The notes under the pieces were generated by a model. It had not been told where the DNA came from. It saw only the letters and a list, made by a program, of their open reading frames with translations, and made no database searches. A DNA stretch of 64,000 bases from Acinetobacter sp. ANC 7912 (lineage in GTDB: Bacteria > Pseudomonadota > Gammaproteobacteria > Pseudomonadales > Moraxellaceae): contig NZ_CP156795.1 in assembly GCF_039862785.1 (NCBI RefSeq), positions 2,418,001 to 2,482,000 on the forward strand, given 5' to 3'. The position numbers were made by a program, and so were the translations under genes. The stretch's first letter is position 1, and each line of letters begins with the position of its first letter. Below, piece by piece: positions 1 through 12,300 of the stretch.

Positions 1-902
1 GCGATGTCTGCAAACTGAGCAGAAGCCGCTGGGAAGAATGGCATTACGAAGCGTAGTAGACCGTACGCCGCTGTTTTAATCAGGATACCTGCAAGGTCAA
101 CAGAACCCGCTGTAGGTGCCTGAGCGTGCGCATCTGGTAACCAGCCGTGTAATGGGAAAACTGGAAGTTTTACCGCAAAACCGATGAACATACATACCAT
201 GAAGGCATACGCTAATGCTGGAACTTGCGTATCCAGTGTATTCGCAACACCCATCAAGAAGTTATAGTCAAAGCGGATTTCGCCAGACATTGAGTAACCA
301 GCAATTACCAGACCCAAGATACCAATCAGCATCACCAGACCAGCAACCTGTGTATAAATAAAGAACTTGGTTGCTGCGTAAACGCGAGACTTACCAGAAG
401 CACCTTTATGACCCCATAGTGCGATCAGGAAGTAGATTGGAACCAGCATCATCTCCCAGAAGAAGAAGAACAGGAACAGGTCAATCGCCAGGAATACGCC
501 GATCACGCCACCCAAAGACCATAGAAGGTTCAGGTGGAAGAAACCCACGTTTTTCTGAATCTCACCCCATGAACAGCCCACTGCCAAAACACCAAGCAAT
601 GCAGTCAAGCCGACCATCAGTAAAGATAAACCATCCACCGCTAAGTGAATGTTAATGCCCAGGGTTTGAATCCAAGGCAATTTAAACTCAGCAGCCCACG
701 ATGGCGTGTTGCCGCCTAATTCATAAACATAAGTGCCGTTCTGCCAAAGAACCACGGTAAGAACCAGGGTCACCAGCATACCGACCAGTGCGATATAACG
801 CGGTAAGTGTTGGTCGAGTTTATCGACCAACCAGCATACAAAACCTGCAATGAACGGAATGAGGATCAGAGCCGGCAAAATCATGTTATTTGGAGCTTCC
901 AT
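1..902 (-). CDS. nuoM: NADH-quinone oxidoreductase subunit M (NuoM), 3' part missing
   Basis: Proton-pumping antiporter-like membrane subunit of respiratory complex I. Reading down from the ATG at 902 gives about 300 hydrophobic residues beginning MEAPNNMILPAL and including the conserved run of helices with FFFFFWEMMLVPIYFLI and FAVKLPVFPLHGWLPDAH, which carry the membrane-embedded Glu and Lys typical of NuoM. The frame stays open to base 1, so the C-terminal part lies outside the window. The start follows the nuoL stop by one base, so the two are translationally linked. Being the next gene after nuoL in standard nuo order supports the call. Confidence 0.95.
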   Translation of the reverse strand, partial: MEAPNNMILPALILIPFIAGFVCWLVDKLDQHLPRYIALVGMLVTLVLTVVLWQNGTYVYELGGNTPSWAAEFKLPWIQTLGINIHLAVDGLSLLMVGLTALLGVLAVGCSWGEIQKNVGFFHLNLLWSLGGVIGVFLAIDLFLFFFFWEMMLVPIYFLIALWGHKGASGKSRVYAATKFFIYTQVAGLVMLIGILGLVIAGYSMSGEIRFDYNFLMGVANTLDTQVPALAYAFMVCMFIGFAVKLPVFPLHGWLPDAHAQAPTAGSVDLAGILIKTAAYGLLRFVMPFFPAASAQFADI

Positions 903-903
903 T

Positions 904-2793
904 TTATTTCCCCACTACCTGAATCACGAGCAAGATCATCAGTAGGACAATCGTACCGAGCCCCATACTTGATGCATATTCACGCAGTGAACCTGTTTGA
1001 CGTGAGCTGGTAAAGCTGTGACCGCCTTTCACAAGGGCTGGCAGTACAAGCCATAGACCGTCAATTGGATCACGACCGAACAATTTCGCGAAGAATAAAT
1101 AAGGCTTCACAAAGATGATGTCATACAGTGCATCGAAACCCAGTGCATTGCGACAGATGTTCGCAAGACCGGCACCTAAAGAAGTACGAGCAAAAGATTT
1201 CACAGCGTTGTAAGCAAAAGCAAACAGCACTACGCCAACTGCCAGACCTGCAAGCGCGATACCCACTGCAGTGTATTCTGCAGTATGCATGCCATGCTCA
1301 AGTGCTTCAGAGATTTCAAATGCAGGGATTTTCGCTGCATTCAGGATACTTTCTACAGGTGCTTTAAGCGCTGCACCGACGAAAGTAGAAAGAACTGCAA
1401 GAATCGCCAAAGGACCCCAGTAAGTCACACCCTTGATTTCGTGGTAAGGCGTATTTTCTTTACCGAAGAATACTACCCAGATCAGACGGAAGGTATAGAT
1501 TGAAGTCAGGAACGCACCGACAACACCAGTCCAGTACAGGCAGTTATACACTGCAACTTCCTGGCCTTGTGCCCAAACTGCACCAAGGATTGCATCTTTT
1601 GAGAAGAAGCCCACAGTGATGAATGGAATTGCAGCCAGCGCACCGCCACCAATCGCGAAACATGCGAACAGGAATTTGTTCTTGTAGAACAGACCGCCCA
1701 TCTTGAAGATGTTTTGTTCGTGATGGTAAGCCAGAATCACCGCACCAGAAGACAAGAATAATAATGCCTTGAAGAATGCGTGAGTCAGCATGTGGAACAG
1801 ACCCGCCTGGTAAGCTTCAGCACCCACAGCCATAAACATGTAGCCCAGCTGACTCATGGTTGAGTAAGCAAGAATACGTTTGATGTCGGTTTGTACCAGA
1901 GCCGCAAAACCAGCCACCAGCAATGTCACCGCACCAGTAATAGAGATGAACATCATCACTTCAGGTGCAAGTTCAAATACTGTGAACAGACGGCAGCACA
2001 GGTAAACACCTGCAGTTACCATTGTTGCAGCATGGATCAGTGCAGAAACAGGTGTAGGACCCGCCATCGCATCGGCCAACCAGGTTTGCAGTGGAATCTG
2101 TGCAGATTTACCAGCAGCACCCAAGAACAACAGTAATGCAGTCCAGATAGTTAGTGAAGAGCTTTGAGTCATCACGTTCGCAGCATTTTCTACGATGTAC
2201 TGAGTATTCAGCGTACCGAATTGCTGGAAGATCAGGAACATGGCGATCAGCAGGAATACGTCACCGACACGAGTTACAGTAAACGCTTTGATTGCAGCGA
2301 AACCGTTGTTCGGGTTTTCGTAGTAGTAACCGATCAGCAGGTAAGAACACAGACCTACACCTTCCCATCCCAGGAATAACAACGCCAGGTTGTCGCCTAG
2401 AACCAGCAGCAACATGCTCGCAACGAACAGGTTGAAGTAAGAGAAGAAACGTGCGAAGTCTTCTTCACCGCGCATATACCATGACGCGAAGATGTGAATC
2501 AGGAAACCTACGCCAGTGATCATGCCTGTCATTAATAAAGACAGACCGTCTAGGTGCAGGCTGATGCCTGGTGCCAGGTTACCGGCACTGAACCAGGTCC
2601 ACAGATGCTGTACTTGAGCAACTGAACCATTATTCACAAAGTCCATACCTGCGATCAGTGCAAATAATGCAGACAGACCAACTGCACCCACACCAATAAT
2701 GGCTGCAACAGGTTCAGGAAGCTTGTTACGCCCTGCCGCTAACAATACAAAACCGATTAGCGGGAATAAAATTGTTAAATATAAATAACTCAT
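904..2793 (-). CDS. nuoL: NADH-quinone oxidoreductase subunit L (NuoL)
   Basis: Largest membrane subunit of complex I (629 aa), a proton-translocating antiporter-like protein of the inner membrane. The sequence is almost wholly hydrophobic, with the conserved stretch [17 protein letters not shown] near residue 140 and a Lys/His-bearing segment [14 protein letters not shown] near 250, followed by the long amphipathic C-terminal helix region expected of NuoL. Length is usual for the family. Its start overlaps the nuoK stop by 4 bases (2790-2793), and nuoM follows after one base. Confidence 0.97.
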   Translation of the reverse strand: MSYLYLTILFPLIGFVLLAAGRNKLPEPVAAIIGVGAVGLSALFALIAGMDFVNNGSVAQVQHLWTWFSAGNLAPGISLHLDGLSLLMTGMITGVGFLIHIFASWYMRGEEDFARFFSYFNLFVASMLLLVLGDNLALLFLGWEGVGLCSYLLIGYYYENPNNGFAAIKAFTVTRVGDVFLLIAMFLIFQQFGTLNTQYIVENAANVMTQSSSLTIWTALLLFLGAAGKSAQIPLQTWLADAMAGPTPVSALIHAATMVTAGVYLCCRLFTVFELAPEVMMFISITGAVTLLVAGFAALVQTDIKRILAYSTMSQLGYMFMAVGAEAYQAGLFHMLTHAFFKALLFLSSGAVILAYHHEQNIFKMGGLFYKNKFLFACFAIGGGALAAIPFITVGFFSKDAILGAVWAQGQEVAVYNCLYWTGVVGAFLTSIYTFRLIWVVFFGKENTPYHEIKGVTYWGPLAILAVLSTFVGAALKAPVESILNAAKIPAFEISEALEHGMHTAEYTAVGIALAGLAVGVVLFAFAYNAVKSFARTSLGAGLANICRNALGFDALYDIIFVKPYLFFAKLFGRDPIDGLWLVLPALVKGGHSFTSSRQTGSLREYASSMGLGTIVLLMILLVIQVVGK

Positions 2794-3098
2794 CCGCGCA
2801 TCTCACTAGCAGCATCCACATCCAGGTGATGGAAGCGATGATAGAACTGAAGGACGATCGCAAGACCAATACACGCCTCTGCCGCAGCCAACGTCAGAAT
2901 AAAGATGAACATGATCTGACCATCTGGCTGTGCCCAGGCACTGCCCGCCAGGACGAACGCTAAAGCAGCAGCGTTCATCATGATTTCAAGGCTCATTAGA
3001 ATAAATAGCAGGTTGCGTCGCACCATTACACCGTAAAAACCCAGTGCAAAAAGAATGGATGCAACGATCAAACCATGCTCTAAAGGGATGTTGCCCAT
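2790..3098 (-). CDS. nuoK: NADH-quinone oxidoreductase subunit K (NuoK)
   Basis: Small (102 aa) three-helix membrane subunit of complex I. It begins [20 protein letters not shown] and contains conserved buried glutamates in the second and third helices ([10 protein letters not shown] and [10 protein letters not shown]), which belong to the proton path in the family. It overlaps nuoL by 4 bases and abuts the nuoJ stop at 3098, the tight packing expected of one polycistronic unit. Confidence 0.97.
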   Translation of the reverse strand: MGNIPLEHGLIVASILFALGFYGVMVRRNLLFILMSLEIMMNAAALAFVLAGSAWAQPDGQIMFIFILTLAAAEACIGLAIVLQFYHRFHHLDVDAASEMRG

Positions 3099-3619
3099 TA
3101 TTTATTGTCCTCTTCTGCACCTGGTTCACGTTTGCCAAGATGGTAAGCCGCAACGAGTGCGCCTAACAGTAACATCGCAGCAACTTCTACCAATAATAAG
3201 TACTGTGTAAAGAGCGCTTGACCAACTGCCTTAGGACCCACGATTTCTGAGCCCATCACTGCAGCTGATTGTGTGTAATCAGATTTAAGTACCCAAACCA
3301 GGACCAAACCGATCAGGAAGCTCATCAGTGCCGGGTAAGCCCAAGCCGATGAAGTCAACCATTTACGCTCCTGTGCAACTGTTTGTTCACCCAGGTTCAG
3401 CATCATGACAACGAAGACAAACAGAACCATGATCGCACCAGCATATACGATGATCTCAAGAGCACCGGCAAACGGCGCTCCTACGATCATGAAAATGCCA
3501 GCGACTGCCAACAGTGAAACAATCAGACTCAATAAAGCATGTACCGGGTTCGCGTTGGTCACAACTCGAACCGTAGAGACGATGGCCACTAGCGCCATCA
3601 GATAAAACGGCCACATCAT
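3098..3619 (-). CDS. nuoJ: NADH-quinone oxidoreductase subunit J (NuoJ)
   Basis: 173-aa membrane subunit of complex I. Five predicted transmembrane helices are visible, including the conserved [20 protein letters not shown] segment (residues about 54-73), whose pi-bulge Tyr/Gly region is characteristic of NuoJ. It overlaps the 3' end of nuoI by 4 bases. A short charged tail ([11 protein letters not shown]) ends the protein. Confidence 0.96.
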   Translation of the reverse strand: MMWPFYLMALVAIVSTVRVVTNANPVHALLSLIVSLLAVAGIFMIVGAPFAGALEIIVYAGAIMVLFVFVVMMLNLGEQTVAQERKWLTSSAWAYPALMSFLIGLVLVWVLKSDYTQSAAVMGSEIVGPKAVGQALFTQYLLLVEVAAMLLLGALVAAYHLGKREPGAEEDNK

Positions 3620-4158
3620 GGTAATAGACTCCGTACATCAACAGGCGCACTTTCACGCTGTGCTTGACCTTTATCTTTACCAGCGACAGCCATACCTGTT
3701 ACACGGTAGAAGTTATAGTCAGGATATTTACCAGGACCAGAAATCAGCAAGTGTTCTTTTTCATAGACTAGGTCTTGACGAACATATTCACTGAGTTCGA
3801 AATCTGGTGTCATTTGAATCGCAGTTGTCGGACATGCTTCTTCACACATACCGCAGAAAATGCAGCGTGAGAAGTTGATGCGGAAGAATTCTGGGTACCA
3901 GCGACCGTCTTCTTTTTCTGCTTTTTGCAGAGAGATACAGCCTACCGGACACGCAACCGCACACAGGTTACATGCTACACAACGCTCTTCGCCATCTGGG
4001 TCACGCGTCAATACGATACGACCACGGAAACGTGGTGGCACGATTTCCTCGGCTGGTACTTCTGGGTACAAGATGGTGTCACGTTTGCGCGTTGCATGGG
4101 TAAAGACCATGAACAATGTACGAACGATTGACCCGAATCCAGCTAGAAATTTAAACAT
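3616..4158 (-). CDS. nuoI: NADH-quinone oxidoreductase subunit I (NuoI), 2x[4Fe-4S] ferredoxin
   Basis: Peripheral-arm electron carrier of complex I (180 aa), linking the NuoG chain of clusters to NuoB. Two ferredoxin motifs are present: Cys60-x2-Cys63-x2-Cys66-x3-Cys70 and Cys99-x2-Cys102-x2-Cys105-x3-Cys109, enough for two [4Fe-4S] clusters (N6a/N6b). The amphipathic N-terminus fits attachment to the membrane arm. It lies 18 bases after nuoH and overlaps nuoJ. Confidence 0.97.
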   Translation of the reverse strand: MFKFLAGFGSIVRTLFMVFTHATRKRDTILYPEVPAEEIVPPRFRGRIVLTRDPDGEERCVACNLCAVACPVGCISLQKAEKEDGRWYPEFFRINFSRCIFCGMCEEACPTTAIQMTPDFELSEYVRQDLVYEKEHLLISGPGKYPDYNFYRVTGMAVAGKDKGQAQRESAPVDVRSLLP

Positions 4159-4176
4159 TTTGTTCTCCCTGCTGTC

Positions 4177-5187
4177 TTAGGCCTGATTCATTAGAATCAC
4201 AGCACCAGTCACCAAAAGGTTAACCAACGCCAATGGCAAGCAAATTTTCCAACCGAAGTTCATCACCTGGTCGTAACGTGGACGCATTAAAGAACCACGT
4301 GCCAGCACGAACATCATTACAAAGAATGCTGTTTTGATAATGAACCAGAATGCTGGTGGAAGGAAATCAAGACCGAACGGTGCTAACCAGCCACCGAAGA
4401 ATAGAGTTACGATCAGTGCAGAGATCAGAACCACGTTCACGTATTCTGCAACGAAGAACATACCCCATTTCATACCGCCGTACTCGACGTGGTAACCTTC
4501 AGCCAGTTCCTGTTCCGCTTCTGGTTGGTCAAATGGGTGACGGTGAGTTACCGCTACGCCTGCAACCACGAAGATCAGGAATCCTAGGAACTGAGGAATT
4601 ACAAACCATACGCCTTGTTGTGCTTCTACGATTTCACGCATGTTGAATGAGCCAGCAATTGCCACTACGCCCATCAGCGAGATGCCTAGGAACACTTCAT
4701 AAGAAATTGTTTGTGCTGCAGAACGCAGACCACCGAGCAATGCATATTTGTTGTTAGAAGACCAACCACCAAATAACACTGCGTAAACTGCAATACCCGC
4801 CATTGCCATAAAGAACAGCAGGCCGATGCTCATGTCTGCTACACCTAAGTAAGGTGACACAGGAATAACCATGAACGACAGCACTGCAGTTGCCATTGCA
4901 ACTGCTGGTGCCATACGGAATGTCAGTTTGTCTGCAAATTTTGGGGTCCAGTCTTCCTTGAACATGATTTTCAGCATGTCGGCAACGATCTGGAAGATAC
5001 CACCAGGACCTACACGGTTAGGACCGTAACGGTCCTGCCATAGGCCTAGCAAACGACGTTCAATAAACGACATCAATGCAGCGATCAATACTACAACAAG
5101 CAAGATCACGATCGCTTGCAGAACTGAATAGGCAATCGGCCAGTTTTCAGCCCACAGCGGCGTTTGACGGATCAATTCTTGTTCCAT
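4177..5187 (-). CDS. nuoH: NADH-quinone oxidoreductase subunit H (NuoH)
   Basis: 336-aa membrane subunit that forms the quinone-access chamber of complex I. Eight or so hydrophobic segments are visible with the conserved cytoplasmic loops [19 protein letters not shown] (residues about 43-61) and [20 protein letters not shown] (about 219-238), both landmarks of the NuoH family near the quinone site. nuoG ends only 3 bases upstream. Confidence 0.97.
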   Translation of the reverse strand: MEQELIRQTPLWAENWPIAYSVLQAIVILLVVVLIAALMSFIERRLLGLWQDRYGPNRVGPGGIFQIVADMLKIMFKEDWTPKFADKLTFRMAPAVAMATAVLSFMVIPVSPYLGVADMSIGLLFFMAMAGIAVYAVLFGGWSSNNKYALLGGLRSAAQTISYEVFLGISLMGVVAIAGSFNMREIVEAQQGVWFVIPQFLGFLIFVVAGVAVTHRHPFDQPEAEQELAEGYHVEYGGMKWGMFFVAEYVNVVLISALIVTLFFGGWLAPFGLDFLPPAFWFIIKTAFFVMMFVLARGSLMRPRYDQVMNFGWKICLPLALVNLLVTGAVILMNQA

Positions 5188-5190
5188 GAA

Positions 5191-7875
5191 TTACACTCCT
5201 ACCGCGACTGAAACAGGCTCTGCAAGAGATACCGTCGGTGCTAGACCAATTGGGTAACCAATATAACCTGTTGGTAAATATTCAATCACCTGTACTGGCA
5301 GAACGATTTCATTGTCGCCTGCTTTCACAGTGATCTTCTGACCGTCCTGAACGTTCAGGCGAGCTGCATCCTGTTCACCCAGTGCAAATACTGGCTCAGG
5401 AATACGTGATTCCATTGCAGGAGTTTTGATCGTGAACTCACCAGATGCAAAGATGTGATGCATTGGTACCAGACGGAAGCTTTCAGCATTCACAAGTACG
5501 GGTGCTGGAGCAACGAAAGTACGTGCTGGACGTTTTGGCAGTACGTCAAACAGACGGATACCAGAATCACCACCCTTCAGATGACCGCCCACTTTGTCCT
5601 GGAACTTGTTCCAAGCCTGTGGAGAGTTCCAACCCGCTGACCATGCAAATGGAACCAGTGGAGATGGAGTTTGGTCACCGACATAACCTTCCATAGAGAA
5701 TGTTAATGCAGTGTCTTGGTCTGATGGCTGTTTAGGCTCATGTACAGACAGTGGTGCGCGCATTGCAGTACGGCCAGAGTAACGGCGTGGTTCACGTGCT
5801 ACTTTCAGACCATGTACGCGGAAGCCAGCATCTGGTGCAACGTCTTGAATCGCTTCAAGCGCAGGCACGTTTTTCGCAACTGCTTCAATCACGTCATCCA
5901 GTACAGTCCAAGAAATTGACTGACCTTTCACGCCAGTTTCAATTGCATGCAACCAGCGCCAAGATTCTTTGATAGCGAGTTCTGGGTTGTAGTAGCTTGG
6001 GTCATACACTTGGTAGAAACGTTGTGCACGGCCTTCTTGAGAAACGACAGTACCGTCACCTTCAGCGAATGAAGCAGCAGAAAGTACGATATTGGCTTTC
6101 TTCACTGTTTCAGTTTCTGAGTGTTCAAGAACGATCACGTCTTTTGCTTTCGCCAGTGCAGCATCGACCTGAGCCGCTGGTAAACGACGGTATAGGTCGT
6201 TTTCAACGATCACAACAGTGTCATAGTCTTGTGCAAATGCTTGCTCAAGACTGTTACCACCGAAGATTGCCAGACCCATTGAGTTCACTTCAGGAACGGT
6301 CAGGGTCAGACCTGCATTTTCACCCAGGTTTTGCGCTACTTGTGCAGCCGCTTCCATGATCGCAGCGTCTTGCAGGCTAGTACCAGAAATCACCAGTGGT
6401 TTCTTCGCAGCTTTCAGTGTATCGGCGATGGTTTGCGCGAATGCTTTCGCATCATCGTCAAGACCAGTGATCGCTTCACCTTTCACGCCAGCAGCAATTG
6501 CGAAACCTAAACGCGCGATGTCGTTTGGAGATGCAACAACTTCACCAGTTGCCACGTCAGCTAAACGGGTTTGAGTCGCAGCCAGGATGTAAATCGGAGA
6601 TTTTGCATCTTGACCAATACGTTGTACAGGTTCAGCCAGCCAGTCTGGAGTACGGCGTTCTGCAGCCATTTCTTTGGCTTTGTTTTTCGCAGCCTGACGT
6701 ACAGACAGTGCCATACGTGGAGCAGTTTGAGTCAGGTCTTCACCTAGAATCAGAACCGCATCGTAGCTTTCAATTTCACGCATACCTGGGTTGTAAACAC
6801 CTTCGGTTTGCATGATAGACGCAGCCAGTTCAACCAGGTTCTGCTCTTTCTGAGACATACCAGTTGAGTAGTTGTCTTGACCTACCAGCTCACGCAGTGC
6901 GTAGTTGGTTTCCAGTGATGCACGTGGAGAACCGATACCCAGCACTTTTTTGCCCTGGATTTTCGCGATTACGGTATCCAGTGCGGTATCAACAGAAACT
7001 GTTTCTACATTCGTACCAGTACGGAACTGTGGCTGACGAGGACGGTCCGCACGGTTTACGTAACCAGTACCGAAACGGCCTTTATCGCACAGGAAGTATT
7101 GGTTAACGTCACCATTGAAACGGTTTTCTACACGACGCAGTTCACCATAACGTTCACCCGGAGAGATGTTACAACCAGAAGAACAGCCATGACATACGCT
7201 AGGCGCATACTGCATGTCCCATTTACGGTTATAGCGTTCTGAGTGAGTCTTATCGGTGAATACACCTGTTGGGCATACTTCAGTCAGGTTACCAGAGAAT
7301 TCAGATTCCAAAGTGCCTGATTCTGGACGACCGAAGTACACACGTGATGCATTAGCATACACGCCGAAGTCAGTACCGCCAGCATAGTCTTTGTAGTAAC
7401 GAACACAACGGTAGCACGCGATACAACGGTTCATCTCGTGCGCAATGAACGAACCAAGTTCTTGGTTGTAGTGCGTACGTTTAGTGAAGCGGTAACGACG
7501 ACGGTCGTGTTGTGTCATCACGGTCATATCTTGTAAATGACAATGACCACCCTCTTCACAGACTGGACAGTCGTGCGGGTGGTTGGTCATCAAGAATTCA
7601 ACAACAGAAGCACGGAAATCTTTCGCTTCTTTGTCTTCGATCGAGATGTAGGTATTGTCAGCAGCCGGAGTCATACATGACATGACCAAACGACCACGCG
7701 TATCTTCTGGATTCGCGTATTGAGTCACAGCACATTGACGGCAAGAGCCGACAGAACCTAAGGATGGATGCCAACAAAAGTATGGGATGTCGATGCCAAG
7801 ACTCAAACATGCTTGTAGCAGGTTCTCTGAGCCGTTGACTTCATACGATTTTCCATCGACATGAATTGTAGCCAT
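5191..7875 (-). CDS. nuoG: NADH-quinone oxidoreductase subunit G (NuoG)
   Basis: Large peripheral subunit (894 aa) carrying a chain of Fe-S clusters in complex I. The N-terminal ferredoxin fold has Cys34, Cys45, Cys48 and Cys67 for a [2Fe-2S] cluster, then His99, Cys103, Cys106 and Cys112 for a His-ligated [4Fe-4S] cluster ([14 protein letters not shown]), then further Cys groups ([22 protein letters not shown]). The remainder is a molybdopterin-oxidoreductase-like fold without obvious cofactor use. The extra CHGCSSGC site suggests the additional N7-type cluster found in many bacterial NuoG proteins; that is inference from the motif. Confidence 0.97.
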   Translation of the reverse strand: MATIHVDGKSYEVNGSENLLQACLSLGIDIPYFCWHPSLGSVGSCRQCAVTQYANPEDTRGRLVMSCMTPAADNTYISIEDKEAKDFRASVVEFLMTNHPHDCPVCEEGGHCHLQDMTVMTQHDRRRYRFTKRTHYNQELGSFIAHEMNRCIACYRCVRYYKDYAGGTDFGVYANASRVYFGRPESGTLESEFSGNLTEVCPTGVFTDKTHSERYNRKWDMQYAPSVCHGCSSGCNISPGERYGELRRVENRFNGDVNQYFLCDKGRFGTGYVNRADRPRQPQFRTGTNVETVSVDTALDTVIAKIQGKKVLGIGSPRASLETNYALRELVGQDNYSTGMSQKEQNLVELAASIMQTEGVYNPGMREIESYDAVLILGEDLTQTAPRMALSVRQAAKNKAKEMAAERRTPDWLAEPVQRIGQDAKSPIYILAATQTRLADVATGEVVASPNDIARLGFAIAAGVKGEAITGLDDDAKAFAQTIADTLKAAKKPLVISGTSLQDAAIMEAAAQVAQNLGENAGLTLTVPEVNSMGLAIFGGNSLEQAFAQDYDTVVIVENDLYRRLPAAQVDAALAKAKDVIVLEHSETETVKKANIVLSAASFAEGDGTVVSQEGRAQRFYQVYDPSYYNPELAIKESWRWLHAIETGVKGQSISWTVLDDVIEAVAKNVPALEAIQDVAPDAGFRVHGLKVAREPRRYSGRTAMRAPLSVHEPKQPSDQDTALTFSMEGYVGDQTPSPLVPFAWSAGWNSPQAWNKFQDKVGGHLKGGDSGIRLFDVLPKRPARTFVAPAPVLVNAESFRLVPMHHIFASGEFTIKTPAMESRIPEPVFALGEQDAARLNVQDGQKITVKAGDNEIVLPVQVIEYLPTGYIGYPIGLAPTVSLAEPVSVAVGV

Positions 7876-7886
7876 AGTCGAATTCC

Positions 7887-9218
7887 TTAAGCTTGTTCTA
7901 CGTTGCGGGTTTGAGCTGCGGCATTCGCCACTTTCGCTTCAAATTCGCCACGGAAATGTTTGAGTGCGCCCATTAACGGTTCCATCGCACCTGGTGCGTG
8001 AGCACAGAAAGTTTTACCAATCCAGAGCTTGCGAGTCAGTTCTTGCAAGTGGTCGATATCTTCTTTCTGACCAGTACCATCTTCAAGTGCTTTAAGCGCT
8101 TTAACCGCCCAAGGTAAACCATCCCGGCAAGGTGTACACCAGCCACATGATTCACGTGCAAAGAATTCTTCTAGGTTACGTACTGCTGAAACCATACATT
8201 GAGTTTCATCAACCACCATCAACAGACAGGTACCCAGACGAGAACCCGCTTTCATGATGTTTTCCGCATCCATAGGCAGGTCGATGTGTTCAGCTGTCAG
8301 GAAGTCAGTTGATGCACCACCTGGTAACCATGCTTTCAGCTTCAGGCCGTCACGCATACCACCCGCATGTTCTTCAATCACTTCACGCGCAGTTGTACCG
8401 AATGGCAGTTCCCATAGGCCTGGGAATTTCACCTTACCTGAAGCACCATAGATTTTTGTGCCAGGATCTTTCGATTTACCTGCAGACAGGCCGATGTACC
8501 ATTCTGGACCGCGCAGCATGATTGCTGGCAAGTTATTGTAGGTCTCTACGTTGTTGACAATCGTAGGGCGACCCCAAGCACCTGCAACCTGCGGGAATGG
8601 TGGTTTAGTACGTGGGTTAGCACGACGACCTTCAAGCGAGTTAATCAATGCAGTTTCTTCACCACAGATATAACGGCCCGCACCGGTGTGCACGTGTAAC
8701 TCAAAGTTCCAGCCAGAACCTAAAATGTTTTCCCCTAGGTAACCTTTGGCACGGATTTGCTCCAGCGCTTCGTTCAGGTACTTCGCCGCTTCGATGTATT
8801 CACCACGGATGAAGATATAACCTTGAGTTGCTTCAAGGGTATAACCTGCAATCAGCATACCTTCGATCAGCTGGTGAGGAAGTTTTTCCATCAACAGACG
8901 GTCTTTGAAGGTACCTGGTTCCATTTCATCGGCATTACAAATCAGGTAACGTGGACCTGAATTGTCGTTTGGCGCCATCAGCGACCATTTGATACCCGCC
9001 GGGAAGCCCGCACCACCACGACCTTTGACGGTTGCGGCTTTAATGACTTCAAGTACGTCTTTTGGTGGCATAGAGATCGCTTTTTTAAAACCTTCATAGC
9101 CTTCTAAAGCTTCGTAATCATCTACGCTACGTACAGCATCTTGTTTGCTCAAACGCCAGGTCAGTGGATGAGTTTCTGGATTACCGTCGCCATAAATTGG
9201 TTTTGGTTCAGTATTCAT
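7887..9218 (-). CDS. nuoF: NADH-quinone oxidoreductase subunit F (NuoF), NADH/FMN-binding
   Basis: 443-aa subunit that oxidises NADH with FMN and passes electrons to Fe-S clusters. The nucleotide/FMN glycine-rich motif [10 protein letters not shown] is at residues 66-75. Cys358-x2-Cys361-x2-Cys364 plus Cys405 form the [4Fe-4S] (N3) site. The start overlaps the nuoE stop by 4 bases, as expected for two subunits that assemble together. Confidence 0.97.
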   Translation of the reverse strand: MNTEPKPIYGDGNPETHPLTWRLSKQDAVRSVDDYEALEGYEGFKKAISMPPKDVLEVIKAATVKGRGGAGFPAGIKWSLMAPNDNSGPRYLICNADEMEPGTFKDRLLMEKLPHQLIEGMLIAGYTLEATQGYIFIRGEYIEAAKYLNEALEQIRAKGYLGENILGSGWNFELHVHTGAGRYICGEETALINSLEGRRANPRTKPPFPQVAGAWGRPTIVNNVETYNNLPAIMLRGPEWYIGLSAGKSKDPGTKIYGASGKVKFPGLWELPFGTTAREVIEEHAGGMRDGLKLKAWLPGGASTDFLTAEHIDLPMDAENIMKAGSRLGTCLLMVVDETQCMVSAVRNLEEFFARESCGWCTPCRDGLPWAVKALKALEDGTGQKEDIDHLQELTRKLWIGKTFCAHAPGAMEPLMGALKHFRGEFEAKVANAAAQTRNVEQA

Positions 9219-9724
9219 ACATACTTCTCCAATAACTGTTTAATTGAGGTCACTTCAACCAGACCATGAGTATCTTCATCAATCATCAAAGTAGGACCTT
9301 TGTCACAGTTACCTAAGCAGCAGATTGGCAGCAAAGTGAAACGACCATCAGCGGTTGTTTGACCAAACGAAATCCCCAATTCACGCTGAAAAGCTTCTGC
9401 TAAAGTTTCCGCACCCATCAAGAAGCACGCAATCGAGTCACACAGTAAAATTACGTGACGACCCACTGGCTGACGGTAGATACGGTTATAGAAAGTGGCA
9501 ACACCTTCCAAATCCGCCACGCTCATGCTTAGCATTTGTGCAATCGCATTGAGCTGTGCGTCATCAATCCAGCCATTGCGGCGTTGTACACATTTCAGCG
9601 CATCAAGGCACGCTGCACGTGGGTACGGATAGTGGCCAATGTGATGTTCAATTTCATGGATTTCTTCCGAAGTCAAAATCCCTTCAACATTCACACGTGG
9701 CTTTTTATCAGTCAAAATCATCAT
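9215..9724 (-). CDS. nuoE: NADH-quinone oxidoreductase subunit E (NuoE)
   Basis: 169-aa thioredoxin-fold [2Fe-2S] subunit of the NADH dehydrogenase module. The ligand pattern Cys95-x4-Cys100 and Cys136-x3-Cys140 (CDSIAC, CLGNC) is intact. The ORF opens with two methionines; either could be used. It lies 14 bases after the nuoCD stop and overlaps nuoF. Confidence 0.96.
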   Translation of the reverse strand: MMILTDKKPRVNVEGILTSEEIHEIEHHIGHYPYPRAACLDALKCVQRRNGWIDDAQLNAIAQMLSMSVADLEGVATFYNRIYRQPVGRHVILLCDSIACFLMGAETLAEAFQRELGISFGQTTADGRFTLLPICCLGNCDKGPTLMIDEDTHGLVEVTSIKQLLEKYV

Positions 9725-9738
9725 AAAGCGTTTACCCC

Positions 9739-11526
9739 TTAGCGATCCACGTCAGCCATTACGACGTCAATTGTCGCTAAATAAATGATTAAGTCAGACA
9801 TGAGACTGCCGTTAATCACGGAAGGCATTTGCTGCAAGTGTGTGAAGGTTGGTGTACGGATACGGGTACGATAACTCATAGTCGACTTGTCTGAAGTCAG
9901 GTAATAAGTCGATGCCCCTTTCACCACTTCTGCCATAACAGAAGCTTCGCCTGCAGGCATTACAGGACCCCATGAAACGCTCAAGAAGTGCGTAATCAAG
10001 GTTTCAATGTCTTGTAAAGTCTTGTCTTTTGGTGGTGGAACAGCCAGTGGGTGATCCGCTTTGTGAGGACCAGATGGCATGTTATCTAGACACTGCTTGA
10101 TGATCTTCAGTGACTGCTCGATTTCACGGAAGTGAACGATGACACGTGCATACGCATCACCTTCATACTCTACCGGCACTTCGAAGTCATAGTTTTCATA
10201 GCCACTGTATGGACGGTATTTACGTACGTCAAAGTCAATACCTGTCGCACGTAGACCAGTACCTGTTACACCCCAAGCCAATGCAGATTTCGCATCGTAT
10301 TGCGCAACATTACGGGTACGGCCGATAAATACTGAGTTTTTCAGTGCCGCAGTGTAGTACTCGTTCAGACGTTTAGGCATCCAATCCAGCAGTTCACGCA
10401 CCAATTTTTCCCAGCCATTAGGCAGGTCGTGTGCCGTACCACCAATACGGAACCATGCTGGATGCATACGGTAACCGGTGATCGCTTCCACGATGTCATA
10501 CACTTTCTGACGGTCAGCGAACATATAGAATACTGGGGTCATACCGCCGGCATCCTGAATCGCAGTACCGATGTACAGCAAGTGGTTATTGATTCGGAAC
10601 AGTTCCGACATCATGACACGGATACATTGCGCACGTTCTGGCACGGTAATACCAGCCATTTGTTCCACGCCCATCACATAAGGCATGTTTTGCGCACAAC
10701 CACCTAAGTAGTCGACACGGTCAGTATAAGGAATGAAAGAGTGCCAGGTTTGACGCTCAGCCATTTTTTCCACACCACGATGGTGATAGCCGATATCAGG
10801 TACACAGTCTTTAATTTCTTCACCGTCCATCTGCAGGATCACACGGAACGCACCGTGCGCAGATGGGTGGTTAGGACCCAGGTTCAGGAACATAAAGTCT
10901 TCGTCGGCTGTGCCGCGTTTCATGCCCCAGTCTTCAGGTACGAAACGCAGGTGTTCCTGTTCGTAGTCCTGTTTCGCCTGGTTCTGACGGTACGGTGTAT
11001 ATTCAGTCGCACGTGCAGAATATTCTTTACGAAGCGGGTGACCTTCCCAGTATGTTGGCAACAAGATACGACGGAGCATTGGGTGCCCTTCGAAGTTGAT
11101 GCCGAACATATCGTAGGCTTCACGTTCGTACCAGTTTGCGTTTGGCCAGATGGTGGTTGCTGTCGGGATGTTAAGATCATCCTCGCTCAAGGCAACTTTA
11201 ATACGGATGTCCGTATTACGTTCTAGCGACAACAGGTGATAGAACACTGTGAAGTCAGACGCAGGTAAACCGTCGCGGTGCGTACGCAGACGCTCATCTA
11301 CCGCTGACAGGTCGAACAACATCACGTATGGACGTGACACTGTACGCAAGAACATTAAAACGTCTTGTACACGTGCGCGCTCAACCCAAACTGTCGGGAA
11401 ATCCTCGAAAGTTGTTTGCACGTAGAAGTTCTCACCAAACTTGTTATTGAGCTCTTCTACAATTGCAAATGCAGGGCGGGAATCAACTAGAGTTGATTCT
11501 GGCATAGCAATGTCAGTTTCAGCCAT
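9739..11526 (-). CDS. nuoC: NADH-quinone oxidoreductase fused subunits C/D (NuoCD)
   Basis: 595-aa fusion of the two peripheral subunits NuoC (residues about 1-190; contains [14 protein letters not shown] and HPLRKEYSA) and NuoD (about 205-595; begins near [18 protein letters not shown], with [10 protein letters not shown] at the quinone-binding side and a C-terminal DVVMADVDR). The fusion is normal in Gammaproteobacteria with this operon type. It is separated from nuoB by 87 bases holding a strong hairpin, the only sizeable gap inside the operon. Confidence 0.97.
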   Translation of the reverse strand: MAETDIAMPESTLVDSRPAFAIVEELNNKFGENFYVQTTFEDFPTVWVERARVQDVLMFLRTVSRPYVMLFDLSAVDERLRTHRDGLPASDFTVFYHLLSLERNTDIRIKVALSEDDLNIPTATTIWPNANWYEREAYDMFGINFEGHPMLRRILLPTYWEGHPLRKEYSARATEYTPYRQNQAKQDYEQEHLRFVPEDWGMKRGTADEDFMFLNLGPNHPSAHGAFRVILQMDGEEIKDCVPDIGYHHRGVEKMAERQTWHSFIPYTDRVDYLGGCAQNMPYVMGVEQMAGITVPERAQCIRVMMSELFRINNHLLYIGTAIQDAGGMTPVFYMFADRQKVYDIVEAITGYRMHPAWFRIGGTAHDLPNGWEKLVRELLDWMPKRLNEYYTAALKNSVFIGRTRNVAQYDAKSALAWGVTGTGLRATGIDFDVRKYRPYSGYENYDFEVPVEYEGDAYARVIVHFREIEQSLKIIKQCLDNMPSGPHKADHPLAVPPPKDKTLQDIETLITHFLSVSWGPVMPAGEASVMAEVVKGASTYYLTSDKSTMSYRTRIRTPTFTHLQQMPSVINGSLMSDLIIYLATIDVVMADVDR

Positions 11527-11561
11527 TGGCTTGGCTTCCTATTTAATACAAATTCAGTCAA

Positions 11562-11611
11562 CCTAAACGACAATTACACCCAAACCGGGTGCATCAAAAA
11601 AGTGTCGTCTA
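11562..11611 (-). other. Structured spacer (hairpin) between nuoB and nuoCD
   Basis: The 87-bp gap contains a nested inverted repeat: outer arms 11564-11572 and 11603-11611 (TAAACGACA against TGTCGTCTA, one mismatch) and an inner hairpin CACCC-AAACC-GGGTG at 11577-11591. No long U tract follows on the minus strand, so it is not a classic terminator. It could set mRNA stability or the relative expression of nuoAB and nuoCD onward; that role is inference. Confidence 0.5.
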
Positions 11612-11613
11612 AA

Positions 11614-12294
11614 TTATTTAATTTCATCCATTGAGCGAAGATTTTTCACAGCAATACGCTGTTCTTTCTTACGGTCACGTTCTGGCATCATCTTTGGCTT
11701 ATACACTGGCTGAAGATCATCACCGATTACCGCAGAAAGTGGACGGCGCTCAAGTTGAATCTGGTCTTGCAATAGCATGAGTGCTTGGATCAGAGCTTCA
11801 GGACGTGGCGGGCAACCCGGAATGTACACATCCACTGGAATAATTTTGTCCACACCTTGTACAACTGAATAGATGTCGTACATACCACCTGAGTTGGCAC
11901 ACGCACCCATGGAAATCACCCATTTTGGCTCAAGCATTTGTTCATACAAACGCTGAATTACCGGGGCCATTTTCACGAAGCAGGTACCTGCCACAATCAT
12001 CAAGTCCGCCTGACGAGGTGAAGCACGGATAACCTCGGCACCGAAACGTGACAAGTCATGCACACCGGTCAAGGTGGTTGCATACTCTACGTAACAGCAA
12101 GATGTACCAAAGTTAAACGGCCAAACTGAGTTCTTACGACCCCAGTTTACTGCTGTATGTAGCACGTCCTCTAGGCGAGTCATGAATACATTCTTATTCA
12201 CTTCTTCTTGCAGAAGCGGATCGTCTACAACGATACGTTCCTGAAGCGGATATTCGTCAGCATTCGGATTCGCACGGGTTAATGTGTATTTCAT
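11614..12294 (-). CDS. nuoB: NADH-quinone oxidoreductase subunit B (NuoB)
   Basis: 226-aa subunit holding the terminal [4Fe-4S] cluster N2 that reduces ubiquinone. The four expected ligands are visible: Cys66-Cys67 (SCCYVEYA), Cys132 (GACANSGG) and Cys161 (IPGCPPRPE). The charged C-terminal tail (RDRKKEQR...) is typical of the gammaproteobacterial form. It starts 6 bases after the nuoA stop. Confidence 0.97.
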   Translation of the reverse strand: MKYTLTRANPNADEYPLQERIVVDDPLLQEEVNKNVFMTRLEDVLHTAVNWGRKNSVWPFNFGTSCCYVEYATTLTGVHDLSRFGAEVIRASPRQADLMIVAGTCFVKMAPVIQRLYEQMLEPKWVISMGACANSGGMYDIYSVVQGVDKIIPVDVYIPGCPPRPEALIQALMLLQDQIQLERRPLSAVIGDDLQPVYKPKMMPERDRKKEQRIAVKNLRSMDEIK

Positions 12295-12300
12295 CCCGGG

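Noticed and set aside
10741..11226. 161-aa plus-strand ORF within nuoCD
   Set aside because: Lies wholly antisense to a conserved gene, high His/Phe/Val composition typical of shadow frames.
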